From Sacculina carcini (Eukaryota; Arthropoda; Thecostraca; Sacculinidae), in NCBI GenBank assembly GCA_916048095.2, contig OU696572.1, positions 6,467,362-6,531,361 of the forward strand: a stretch of 64,000 nt of DNA, written 5' to 3'. The translations under genes were made by a program, and so were the position numbers. Position 1 is the first letter of the stretch, and every line of letters starts with the position of its first letter. The notes beneath the pieces were generated by a model. It was not told where the DNA came from. It saw only the letters and a program-made list of their open reading frames with translations, and ran no database searches. Below are positions 1-10,142 of the stretch, one piece after another.

Positions 1-745
1 AAACAACAATTTGGGTTCAGAACTGGTTGCTCAACTGAGTCTGCCATCTTAGATTTTGTCAATGGTGTTTATAAATGCTTAGAGAAAAAACACCTCGCGG
101 CTGTCATATTCGTAGAGTTTTCAAAAACATTTGATAAAATTAAACATTCAAAATTATTATACAAATTGGAGCATGCGGGTATTGCCTACAAGATATTTGA
201 AAATTATCTGATAAATCGAACACAGAGAGTGTACTGTAACAAGTGTTACTCATCTGTGAAGAAAATAAATAATGGGGTACCACAGGGCTCTGTTCTGGGG
301 TTCATACTTTTTCTAGTTACATAAATGATATTGTTAACTCTAGCTCCAAAATTCACTTCACAATATATGCAGATGAAACAACTTTATTATTAAAAGAAGA
401 TAATGCTGCTGATTTGCATCATACTATAAATATAGAACTCAAAATATATATAACTGGGCTCAAGCCGATGATCTTATGATAAATTTGAAAGAACGTCCTA
501 TATAATATTTCAAAATCGGTCCGTTAAACACGACTTCCCCGGAATTGTATTGGATGGTGTTTACTTGAGACAGAGTCATTCCACCAAATTCTTGGGTGTT
601 ATCATTGATGAGAACCTGAACTGGAGTGTTCACATCAGTGAACTTTTTCAAAACTTGCAAAAGTAACGGAGATTTTAATCGGGTTCGACACAGTTGAACA
701 CAAGAAGCAAAAATGAATGTATATTATGCACTCTTCTACCCTCAC
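1..745 (+). pseudogene. Decayed LINE reverse transcriptase fragment (CR1/Jockey-like)
   Basis: Frame 1 opens at the window edge with RT-type text: a FGFRTGCSTESAI block, then an AFDK-like catalytic block (here SKTFDKI), then the GVPQGSVLG motif near 277-300. A one-base loss near 310-318 shifts the frame, after which YINDI and an IYADE block follow near 318-380. The catalytic YADD is therefore altered to YADE. The C-terminal KFLGVIIDENLNWSVHI block is readable in another frame near 575-640. Several further frameshifts and stops follow. The family copies genomic RNA into DNA during target-primed retrotransposition; this copy cannot. The 5' part lies outside the window. The 3' end near 745-752 is abutted by a GC-rich leader, probably a later insertion. 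Confidence 0.85.
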
Positions 746-1495
746 TTAATCCCCTGCGGTAGGGGGGTTAGAATTCTGCCGCCGTAGCTGCGGCGTGTCG
801 TAAAAGGCGACTAAAGGCAGACATGTCTGGTCAGGTTTCGGCCTGCTACTGGTAACATGTAACCCGGTACAACCAGCCGCATGGTCGGAATGTCGGCGAC
901 TAATCCGGCCCCCCACTGGCCTATGCCAGTTAGGAGGGTGTCCAGACACCCAGCAGGAAGAAAAATAAGACCTGTCAAAGGGCGGATGAGCTGTTTAGCA
1001 GCCAACGGCCATCTGGAAACCCTCCCCCGTAGGATCGTCAAACAGGATCCTGGCCGCTGAGGGTCACGTCGCCCGTGGTATAGTGGTGGCGTGACGCAAC
1101 ACTCGTCTTTGACCTGCGCGTCGAACCCCGACGGGGCCACTGTTTGGCTCCTCGACAGTGGAGAGAATGGTCCGACGCCGGCACGGGTGGCCGGATAGGG
1201 CTCAAGAGGGTCAAGGGTGAGGTGCCTGGTGCTCGAGGGGGGTGCCGCCCGGTGCAGTGTCCGCCGTTTGCAGTGGGGCTGCAGCTGCCGGGTCCAGATG
1301 GACCGGTGGGGGTCACTGGCCCGGGCCCGGCGCTGTAGCTCCCGCGGACTCGTACCGGGCGGAGCTCGCAGCGAGCTCAGGGGTATTCGGTGCCCGTACA
1401 GCGCGCACCACCACTGACGTGGCATCTGATGCTGGCTCTGTCCATCCCCCCAGTAGGGCCCCGTGCAGAGGTGGGTGGTCGTGCGTGCAGAGACA
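746..1495 (+). other. GC-rich LINE leader / 5' UTR-like module
   Basis: GC content jumps sharply here. The start (about 752-768) can fold as CCCCTGCGG pairing with downstream G runs, and it is followed by a block containing GTCGTAAAAGGCGACTAA. Leaders of this general look are known from arthropod Jockey-group LINEs (recalled, not searched). It lies directly upstream of a zinc-knuckle ORF1, so I read it as that element's 5' UTR. Several open frames overlap here in both directions; they look like consequences of GC richness and none resembles a protein family. A diverged copy of the 825-1015 part lies inverted at 20190-20385. Confidence 0.55.
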
Positions 1496-2664
1496 ATGCA
1501 AATATCTATGGCCTCCAAAACTTCAACCACCCCACCTGCTGGTCGTCCATCGGGCGATCGGCTACGGCCGCCGAAAGGTGGTCGTACTGTGAGCCACTTG
1601 CACGACGATAGTCGTGCTGCACCTTTGCCGATGGTGCTGGTTTTTACCAGCACCAATTAACACGTGAAATTGTCCTCGCTGAACCCATTCCGTCGTCTGG
1701 ATGGGTTCAAGAACATCGGAGACGCGCCTGTCGAGGCCAGCCGACAGAGAGACGGTTCTCTGCTGGTTAAATACGGCAATGAGACGGCAGCAGCCCGCGC
1801 GATGAAGGCCGACAAATTCCGGTATCGCGTGGGATCGGGCAGTGACAAGCGTTGGGTGAGCACCCCCATCTCGGTGTGTGCGCATTCGACACTCGACCAT
1901 GCCAGAGGTGTTATGTTTTGTCGTGCGCTAGAGGGTGTTGATAACGAAGAAATATGCGACGGTTTGTCATCCCATGGTGTCATCCGTGTGGAGCGCATCG
2001 TCAGACGGCATGGGGATAGCGAGTTGCCAACACACTCGCTTTCCCTCACGTTCGACGGTGTTGTTCTGCCGGATGATATCAAAGTCGGTGACATCCATCA
2101 GCGTATCCGTGTCCGCCCCTACGTACCCAACCCAATGCGATGTTACATGTGCCAACGTTTCGGGCATACGAGCTCCCGCTGCAACCGTGCTGAGATCTGC
2201 GGACGCTGCTCATCCGAACGGCACACCGCTGCTGATTGCGACAATGAGTATTTCTGCGTCAATTGCAGGAGCAGCGGTCATGCGTCCTCGTCGCGTGATT
2301 GCCCTGAATGGCTCAAAGAAAAGGAGATTCTTGACATTCGCGCTGCCCATCGCTGCAGTTTCGGTGAGGCGCGTGCTGTATATCGCAGCTCGCATCCATC
2401 AGGCCCGTCCTATGTCGGCGTAGTCACGAAGTCGGCTCAGCCTCCACAATCTGTCGACTCGTTTCTGGAGAAGCTTACTGTTGGAGACTTCTTGAAACTG
2501 GCGGGACGAATGGGCTTGCTAGCGCACCGCCTTCCGCACACGACGGAGCGACTCCCACCACTGCCATGGAGGTGGAGAGTTCCTCTAAGCGGAAGCTCTC
2601 GGCCTCTCCAAGTGGGTCCCCACCTGACGCGGAGAGAGGACGATCGGCCAAGCGATGCGATTAG
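1496..2664 (+). pseudogene. LINE ORF1 (Gag-like nucleic-acid-binding protein), broken
   Basis: The frame starts at ATG 1496 (or 1508, MASKTSTTPP). It is cut by an in-frame TAA at 1658-1660, reopens immediately, and runs through an RRM-like region (about 1670-2100: LNPFRRLDGFKNIGDAPVEA). Three cysteine knuckles follow: CYMCQRFGHTSSRC near 2140, CGRCSSERHTAADC near 2199, and CVNCRSSGHASSSRDC near 2256. Near 2518 the frame is lost. The alternative frame gives a basic Ser/Pro-rich tail (KRKLSASPSGSPPDAERGRS) and a stop at 2662-2664, probably the original C terminus. Jockey-type ORF1 proteins bind element RNA and act as chaperones. Two lesions make this copy non-functional. No ORF2 follows; the repeat at 2739 begins instead, so the element is 3'-truncated or interrupted. 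Confidence 0.8.
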
Positions 2665-2738
2665 GTACCTGTGCTACCTGGTTTTTAGTGTATAGGTGCC
2701 TTTTTAACGGGAATACTTATTTGTATTTTATTATATTA

Positions 2739-3187
2739 CTAGCATTAAAACCCGCCCGTTGTGCGGAACAATTCATAAAAATATTGCAAATTAAAAATAA
2801 ATAAGGCAAACTCATGAAAACCTTAATCAATTAAAAAGTCTAAATTTCATTATTTTTAATTTTATTTTGACAAAATATTTTCACTCAACCCGCCTCATAT
2901 TTAAACCCGCCCGACGTGAGGAATAATTCAGAACTCGAACACCATCCGTTCTGGTTCTTGAAGTCAAATCCATTAGTTTTGTATATGAATTCATTCTATA
3001 CGGTGAAATTGAACGTTTTATTGCTGCCCGCGGGACATTTTTATTTCATAAAAATGAGCCATCCCTTCGTTTGCGTTTCAAGCCCCTGATCATTGAACCA
3101 GCGAACCATGAACCAGCGCAATTATGTCACCTATTCAAGCATACATACACAGACAGACATATAATTTCTTCTTTATGTATATATATA
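2739..3187 (-). mobile_element. Short Helitron-like non-autonomous repeat, copy A1
   Basis: The copy is about 449 bp with no gene. It begins CTAGCATTAAAACCCGCCCG at 2739. Read on the minus strand this is a GC-rich hairpin segment (CCGC....GCGG, 4-bp stem), nine bases, then CTAG followed by T, the layout of a canonical Helitron 3' end. The other end is a GACA microsatellite run, then an AAGAAGAAATTATCTG-type stretch and TA repeats. The same short unit recurs at 28568, 42741, 43174, 49432, 49884 and 54017. The Helitron assignment is an inference from terminus layout. Confidence 0.6.
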
Positions 3188-5405
3188 GCATTAAAATCCG
3201 CCCGTTGTGCGGAGCAATTCATAACATGAAATTCATATTGAATTCATAAAAAAATATGGAAAAATAAAAATGAAATAGGGTACACTCATAAAAATATTTA
3301 TCAATTGAAAATTATAAGTTTAATTGTTTTTAGTTCGACAAAATATTTCCCCTCAGTCCGCCTGAGTCATTTTTAAACCCGCCCGTCGTGCTGAATAATT
3401 CAGAACTCGAACACGATCCGTTCTGCATCTTGAAGTCAAATCTATTGGTTTTGTGTATGGATTAATTCTACAGGGTAAATTGAACGTTCTATTGTCTATA
3501 GTTGCTGCCCGCGGAGCATTTTTATTTAAAAAAAAATACTTTTTTTTAAATGAACCATTTGAAAAAAATGAACTAAAAAATGGAAACACTTTTTTTAACC
3601 CGCCCGTCGTGCGGAACAATTCATACAATAAAATTCATATTTGAAGTCAAATCCATTGGTTTTGTGTATGGATTAATTCTACAGGGAAAATTGAACGTTC
3701 TATTGTCTATAGTTGCTGCCCGCGGAACATTTTTATTTTTAAAAAAAATTACCTTCTTTTAAATGAACCATTTGAAAAAATGATCTAAAAACACTTTTTT
3801 AAACCCACCCGTCGTGCGGAACAATTCATACAATAAAATTCATATCAAATCCATAAAATATAATGAATACAAATTGAAAACCAAAAAATGTAACCTATAA
3901 ATATCTTAACCAATAGAAAGGTCTAAATGTGAATATTTTTGTTCTTATTTTGACAAATATTATCCCTCAACCCGCCTGATATATAAATCTGCCCGTCGTG
4001 TGGTATAATTCAGAACACAAACACGAAACAAACAATGAAAGATGATGAAATCATTTCATCAGAATGTTTCCAAACTATATTTATTACTTAACATCATTCC
4101 CCAATATCATTTGCTTAAGTACTATTTCACTTTTACCGCTATAATATTTATTGCTAAAATTTATATATTTTCCGCTATCTTTAAAACCCAATATAACCTG
4201 AGTCAAACCTACCCAACCCAACCATTCAATCTTGACCGCTCTCAGCCTAGTCTGAGGTGATTTAACTTATTAGTTTGTGATCACAAAATATACTGATGCG
4301 ATCATAATTTGTAATCAGAAGATTGAGATTATCTACCCCAGGGGTCCCAAACACGCGGCCCACCAATACTTTTCTCTCAACCCGCCAATATAGTATCGGC
4401 ACCAAACTGTAAGGCAGCTAAATTCACATTTGTTGCATAATGCGATATAATTATACACCATTATCATATTATCTCATAATTCCCGGTTAATGCTTCCACT
4501 AATGCATCATATTCATACAGTTGTTATTTTTTGGATTACACCGATATTACAGCCCTTGATATTACAGCCGATATTATATTTTGCAATCTATATTCTGCTA
4601 CGTATTATTCCTAATACATATATCATCAGATCGCAAAATATATTCAAAGGTTCACATCATTCTCCAAAATCATTTGCTTAAGAGCTACTTTTATCGCTAG
4701 AATATTTACTGCTAGCAAAATATCATATACCTCGCTATCATTTAAACCCACTCTTTATAGATACATTTAATTCGCCCGTCGTGCGGAACAGTTCATAAAA
4801 TATAATTAATATTCAATTCATAAAAAATTAGTGCAAATTGAAAAAGAAAAACAAACCCACAGGAAAGTTTTAGCTAATATAAAAGTCTAAATGTAAAATT
4901 TATGTTTCAATTTATAAAACATTTTTTTCCACAACCCGCCTCATTTTTAAAGCTGCCCGTCGTGCGGAATAATTCAGAACTCAAACACGAAACAAACACA
5001 AAGAAAATTGATGAAAAACGGCCAATAGAAAAGTCAAATTTGTAAATTCTTGTTTTAATTATTGACGATGTTTTTCCCTCAACACTACTCAAATTCACAC
5101 CCGTCCTTCGTGTGTAGTAATTCAGAGGTGTAACACTATCAAAACAATGAAACATCTCTATAATTCCAGATTAATGCTTCCTCTAATACAGCATATGCAT
5201 ATACTTGGCATTGCATGATATTACAACCCGTATCCTTATGCAACTTAAGCGTATGCAACTTGAAATTAAACCAATTAAATTACACAGTAAAATTCAGTGG
5301 CTTACTTTGTTCCAAGTAGCATTTTACCCGCCCGTCGTGCGGAACATTTCATGTGTAAATATTGAGGACAATAAAGACTTTCTATTCAGTATAGTGTAGC
5401 ATTAA

Positions 5406-7190
5406 TTAAACTGTACGCAAAAAAACCACACCATCCATGCTTGGAGATAATATGATGCATTCTTAATTGTGATTGGGCTTCAGTGAAATGTAATCGGTGT
5501 ATATTCCTGTGTAATCGCAAGTGCGCATAATAGCTGTCAAATTGGCAATATGTCCTTTTGACTTTACACCGCCGTAACTTCCTTCAGATACCCTTTGGAA
5601 AATTACAAATTATACCGTATTGTAGAAAACAAGATTTCTAGCACGATGGTATAATTTATTTTTATGTATAATAAATAGTTACTGGGAAATAGTAGAAAAA
5701 TAAATTAATTTTAGTCGCCCGGTGTTCAAGTGTAATTTTGGATGTATTTGAGAATTTTGCCAATTTTACACGTTTTTTGTACCATTTGTGGGTATAAATT
5801 ATAGCTTATATTGTAGAACACAAAATTCTCTACACAGTAGTATATTCCTGTGTAATGGCAAGTGCGTAAATTGTGATTGGACTTCAGTGAAATTAAATCA
5901 GTGTATATTCATGTGTAATCGCAAGTGCGCATAATAGCTGTCAAATTGGCAACATGACATTTTGACTTTACACCGGCGTAACTTCCTTCAGATACACTTT
6001 GGAAAATTAATAATTATACCGTACTGTAGGAAACAAAATTTCTAGCACGATGGTATAATTAATTTTAATGTATGACAAATAGTTCCTGAGAAATGGGTAT
6101 AAAAATGAATAAATTGTAGTCACCCGGTGTTCAAGTGTAATTTTGGATGTATTTGAGAATTTTGCCAATTTTACACGTTTTTTGTATCATTTGTGGGTAT
6201 AAATTACACCTTTTCTTGTAGAACACAAAATTCTCTACACAGTAGTATATTCCTGTGTAATCGCAAGTGCGCATAATAGCTGTCAAATTGGCAATATGTC
6301 CTTTTGACTTTACACCGCCGTCACTTCCTTCAGATACACTTTGGAAAATTAAGAATTATACCGCATTTTAAAAAATACAATTTCCAGCACGATGATATAA
6401 TTTATTTTAATGTGTGACAAATAGTTCCTGAGAAATAGGTAGAAAAATGAATTAATTTAGGCGCCCGGTGATCAAGTGTAATTTTGGATGTATTTGACAA
6501 TTTTGCCAATTTTACACATTTTTTGTATCATTTGTGGGTATAAATTATAACTTTTCTTGTAGAACACAAAATTATCTACACAATAGTATAATTTTTATAG
6601 CTGTACCATTGCTGGTTTATGAGGAATAGATAGGGGAATATTTACCAAAACATTCACGGTTTCCAGTGCTAATTTTGCATTTTTGACTTTGTCATTTTGA
6701 CTTCACACCGCCGTAACTTTTTTTTAATACACTTTGGAAAATTAAAAATTATACCGTGTTGTAGCAAACAAAATTCCCAGCATGATGGTATTATTTATTT
6801 AGTTGTGTGATAATTAGTTTTTGATACATAGAGAAAAAAGTATAGAAAATCGGACGCGTGGAGTATAAATACAATTTTGAATATAGATTGAAATTTTGTC
6901 ATGTTTACATCTTTTATGTTCTATTTTTGGATATGAATTATAACCTATCTTGTAGAACAGAAAATTCTCTACACAGTGGTATAATCTGTTTGGCTGTACC
7001 ATTTCTGGTTTATGAGGAGTAGATGGCAGAGCATTGACCAAAATTTTTGCATTTTTCAGGGTTCATTTTGTCTTTTCACCGCTATAACTTTTTTTGCTTC
7101 AATTTTTAAAATTTAAAATTTACTTTAAAGTGTAGACAAGACAATTTCCAACGTGATGGTATATATTGTTAGCAAGTACGCTGAGTGGTG
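5406..7190. repeat. Dimeric ~190-bp satellite inside the long repeat (copy A)
   Basis: A TTGTAGAA-A-ACA core recurs near 5621, 5812, 6025, 6217, 6367, 6559, 6760, 6951 and 7131. A-type cores (after TATACC) and B-type cores (after ATTATAGC or similar) alternate, and the A-to-B distance is nearly constant at 191-192 bp. A-type units carry ATTATACC and GGTATAAT as inverted arms around the core. An extra ~60-bp segment (GTGATTGGACTTCAGTG) is present in some units. No gene is seen. Confidence 0.85.
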
Positions 7191-7273
7191 GCCGAGTATT
7201 AGCTGATAGAAAATGGACCAAGGACGGTGGGACACACAAACAGACACACACACACACAGACACACAGAGGATC

Positions 7274-7279
<6 letters not shown>

Positions 7280-7357
<78 letters not shown>
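7280..7357. repeat. (TA)n microsatellite
   Basis: About 39 uninterrupted TA repeats close the long repeat copy A2. The facing inverted copy has the same kind of tract at 24275-24361. TA-rich targets and tails are typical of this repeat family in the window. Confidence 0.97.
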
Positions 7358-7363
<6 letters not shown>

Positions 7364-7482
7364 GTAGTGCCATATATGTATACCACGTGTGTGTGTGCAA
7401 GTGTATGTTTGTTTTTCGTTGTGTGCATCATTTTGGGATTATTATTCTCATTATCATTCTACGTATTTCTTGTATTTAACAG

Positions 7483-8026
7483 CGACTTTCTTTGGAAAGA
7501 GTGACTGAGCAGAGAAATATCAAATTTCCGCCATCTGCCGATGTATCTGATGATGACGAGAATGACGATGACAGCGAATCCACATTCCACTCTGTCGATG
7601 TTGGCGGCCTCAATCGCCAAGTCATTCTGTTAGAGGTCGGTGATATGTTTGCCGCAGGGCAAATTGTACCTTTTGCTCACCGTTTGCTCGTAGGATTAAC
7701 ACCGTTAGACACTTCAACAACAACTATGTGTATTTGCCTGAGATATGAAATATGTACATGACCGTGTAAAATTTCGTGAGGAAAAACGAGAATGGATAGC
7801 ATCTAAGAATACAGCGAAGCTTAACACTGGAAAGACCGTAAAATTGAACTACCTAGAAGTACCCGTCACGTCAATTGACGACTGTCAATTCAGACTGCTC
7901 GTTTCTTGGCGACTTACCCTAGATGTATGCACAGTTTGCTTTTCAATTGGATTCGACAACGCTGAATCCAATGTTGCTAAAATAATTAATATCAACAAAC
8001 TTTTAAGAGTAGTATATTTTATTTGA
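7483..8026 (+). pseudogene. Unrecognised coding-like remnant, possibly an exon
   Basis: A pyrimidine-rich stretch ending TTGTATTTAACAG at 7482 looks like a 3' splice site. After it an open frame gives an acidic stretch (VSDDDENDDDSESTFHSVDV) and stops at 7761. A second frame runs 7745-8026 (VHDRVKFREEKREWIASKN onward), and a third frame continues coding-like to about 8084. Base composition is more coding-like than the flanking repeats, but the frame changes suggest decay. No domain is recognised. It could be a host exon, or part of the adjacent LTR element on the opposite strand. Confidence 0.35.
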
Positions 8027-8239
8027 AACTCCCAACTCTAGCGAGGAATGATGAATTTCGTACATTTGTTGTAATGTATTGAAGATGATCAATATTGCAG
8101 AACCGACAACACACCAACGCAGAAACATTATGTAGCACTGGGCAGCGTCCCACACCATCGCACACGAGTAGCCTACGCAGGCACGAAACGTAAAGCACTA
8201 CGACCTCTCAACACCACTGAGCTCAGTACCCTAACTAGT

Positions 8240-8612
8240 GTGTCCGCCGCTAACCAGCAGCGGACACCGGCGCCAAAACACCCAATATTCAAACCAAAAC
8301 TCGTCTAATATGTGGGAGTATAATGTAATACACGTTCGAGATCTGTAGCAAGACATGAAAATTAGCACACGCAATTGAACATACTATAACTAAACAATGA
8401 TGCAAAACAAACAGCTAGCCAGATATATACGATATATTCCTGAAAGGATGATAGCTGTATGTTCTTGACGCAAATAACGACTACAATTAGTCCGATAACT
8501 AGAGAAATGAACCTGTAAACAATAGAGCAACCAACGACAAGCAATCTAAACACAAACATCCGTTGACATAAATGAAGCCGATGCGCAATCATTGTATATC
8601 TCCCCCTCCACG
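8240..8612 (-). repeat. Putative LTR with polypurine tract and PBS-like site
   Basis: This lies just 3' of the minus-strand Gypsy-type integrase. On the minus strand a purine run GGAGGGGGAGA (about 8600-8609) fits a polypurine tract, and TGATTGCGCATC starting at 8591 could open the LTR. About 315 bp further, TTTTGGCGCCGGTGTCCG (8261-8278, minus) resembles a tRNA primer-binding site. Next to it lies a perfect 8-bp inverted repeat (8240-8247 and 8260-8267). A PBS after a 3' LTR would mean a tandem or recombined element. The second LTR was not found, so this is tentative. Confidence 0.35.
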
Positions 8613-8723
8613 GACAAGTAATATGCACATATTGCGTCAGTTTGGGGAAAACATCACGTAGTCGTCAAATCCACGATTCCGCTTAATGATGCGCGTCGAG
8701 CGGCGAACACCTTGTTCGGCGAC

Positions 8724-9836
8724 CTATGGTGAACTACGGAGGGCGACACTTGGAGTTCCGCCTGTGCTGTGGTCGGTACTAGAGGAGGATGCCGTCAAAA
8801 GCCCATTTGATGAAGGCGTAACGGGCGGCCGATGCGAAGCCGGTGACATGTCGGTGATCGATTGGGTCGAACCCTTTGAGGCAGATGATGTTGCGCTGCT
8901 GGTAGTAGCGGTGTCGCTTGGCGGGACAGCGCTTCGCTCTGCCGATGAGACGTCATTGTATGAAGGGTTTGGTAGATGAGACTCTGCGGCTTGTAAGATG
9001 CGAAGGTTCGGAGGTGGACAGCCTGGAGCGTACGGAGTGAAATGGCGGAGAAATTTCCGATTCCTGTACGACAAACGACGAGAGCCGTCCATGCAGACGC
9101 CGTACTGATCGTGTTGTCTCACTTCCACAATAACGCCAGATCGATCCCAACGACGGGGGTGGTTGCCGATTTGGTTTTGAATGTATACATGGTCCCCGAC
9201 TTTCAAAGGCGGCAACCTGACAGTGTGCTCTGATAGACGCTCATGCTGACGAATGTGGCGTTGTGCTAGAGCTGATTCGCGCTGGTCAGCACTCAAACGC
9301 CAAATAGTCTCTGGCAGATATGAGTCCGGATAAACCGGCTGAAAATCCCGAGTTTGGCGCCCGAAAACGATTTGTGCTGGTGAGAGACGTGCATCTGGAT
9401 CCGGGGTGTTGTACTGCAATATGGCGCGACGAAACCTGTCAGTGTCCAATTGTCCGAGAGGGCCGATATTGCCAGTGATGAGACGTTTGATAGTTTTTAC
9501 CGTGAGATCGGCTCGACAGTTGCTGTGAGGATAGCCCATTGATGACTGACGGTGACGAATACCCCATTCACGCATGAAGCGCTGGGTGATAGCAGACACA
9601 TACGTTGAGCCACCATCTGACGAGAGGTCTTCTGGGATACCATAAGTGGCACAGTATGCTTTCAGAGCCTCCACTATTTCGTGGGAGCCGTCGCCCGGTT
9701 TGACTTGAACTACCGAAGGCCAGTTAGAATAACGATCGACAATCACCAGATATTCGGAACCTTGACAGTGAAAGTAATCCGAGCAAACCGATTGGAACGG
9801 ATACAGTGGTGTCATAGGTCTTATGGGAGGTTGTTA
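8724..9836 (-). pseudogene. Gypsy-type integrase core and C-terminal domain
   Basis: The retroviral-type integrase core is readable: first Asp in SDYF, second Asp in SDGG, and the position of the catalytic Glu in SNCRADLTVKTIKR, where family members usually have RAE. Here it is Asp, so the DDE triad reads DDD. It is followed by a GVIVEV-type small barrel and a Ser/Thr-rich tail. An in-frame TAA at 9836-9834 separates it from the zinc-binding part upstream. The enzyme would insert element DNA into chromosomes; this copy is inactive by the nonsense codon and probably by the Glu change. Confidence 0.85.
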
Positions 9837-10142
9837 AGGCTGGGACGGGGCCATGACAATGCAGGCAGCACAGCGCTCGCGTGTGTGTTTTGTGTCAGCG
9901 CTGATGCCAGGCGAGAACACTGAGGTCACAGCCCTAGACGTCATTGACGTCACACCCTGATGGGCGGCATGTAGATTATATTGAACTTCCTTGCGTAAAA
10001 CTGCAGGGACGACGCGCTGTTTATAGAGGATGGCGGAGTCAACTGTGGACAGGCGGTGTCTGAGAGGATAATATTTGTGTAACTCTGGGCATTCGTGTGT
10101 GTGTTGTGAGCATGCCATCTTGGATGTAATTGAGAAGTTCAC
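9834..10142 (-). pseudogene. Gypsy-type integrase zinc-binding (HHCC) region
   Basis: The frame contains the HHCC signature: HAAH, then about 30 residues, then CAAC. It joins the RNase H frame only through a frameshift inside a CA dinucleotide run (about 10094-10105), consistent with replication slippage. It ends at the TAA at 9836-9834, after which integrase core sequence continues in the same frame. In Gypsy-type Pol this domain multimerises integrase. Confidence 0.8.

Larger units (their letters stand above)
3188..7357 (-). mobile_element. Long Helitron-like non-autonomous repeat, copy A2
   Basis: This starts with the same GCATTAAAA...CCGCCCG terminus, directly head-to-tail with copy A1. 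The first ~2.2 kb (to about 5405) contains many diverged repeats of a CCCGCCCGTCGTGCGG box. The next ~1.8 kb is a ~190-bp-periodic satellite. It ends in a CA/GACA run, AGAGGATCTCTTTTA and a long TA tract. Two short AT-rich open frames (4042-4260 and 4490-4681) recur in other copies but match no family and are probably fortuitous. There is no transposase, so any movement would need enzymes in trans. Confidence 0.6.

Noticed and set aside
1060-1120. tRNA-like text GTGGTATAGTGGT near 1074-1088
   Set aside because: It resembles a tRNA B/A-box word, but no cloverleaf with matching acceptor and anticodon stems could be built around it.
811-1656. Overlapping long open frames on both strands in the GC-rich leader, the longest 281 codons on the minus strand
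   Set aside because: High GC removes stops in several frames at once; none shows a domain, and the region aligns with a LINE leader instead.
7120-7504. Open frames with long Tyr-Ile repeats around the TA microsatellites (also at 24253-24565 and 42566-42796)
   Set aside because: These are simple translations of TA and CA repeats, not proteins.
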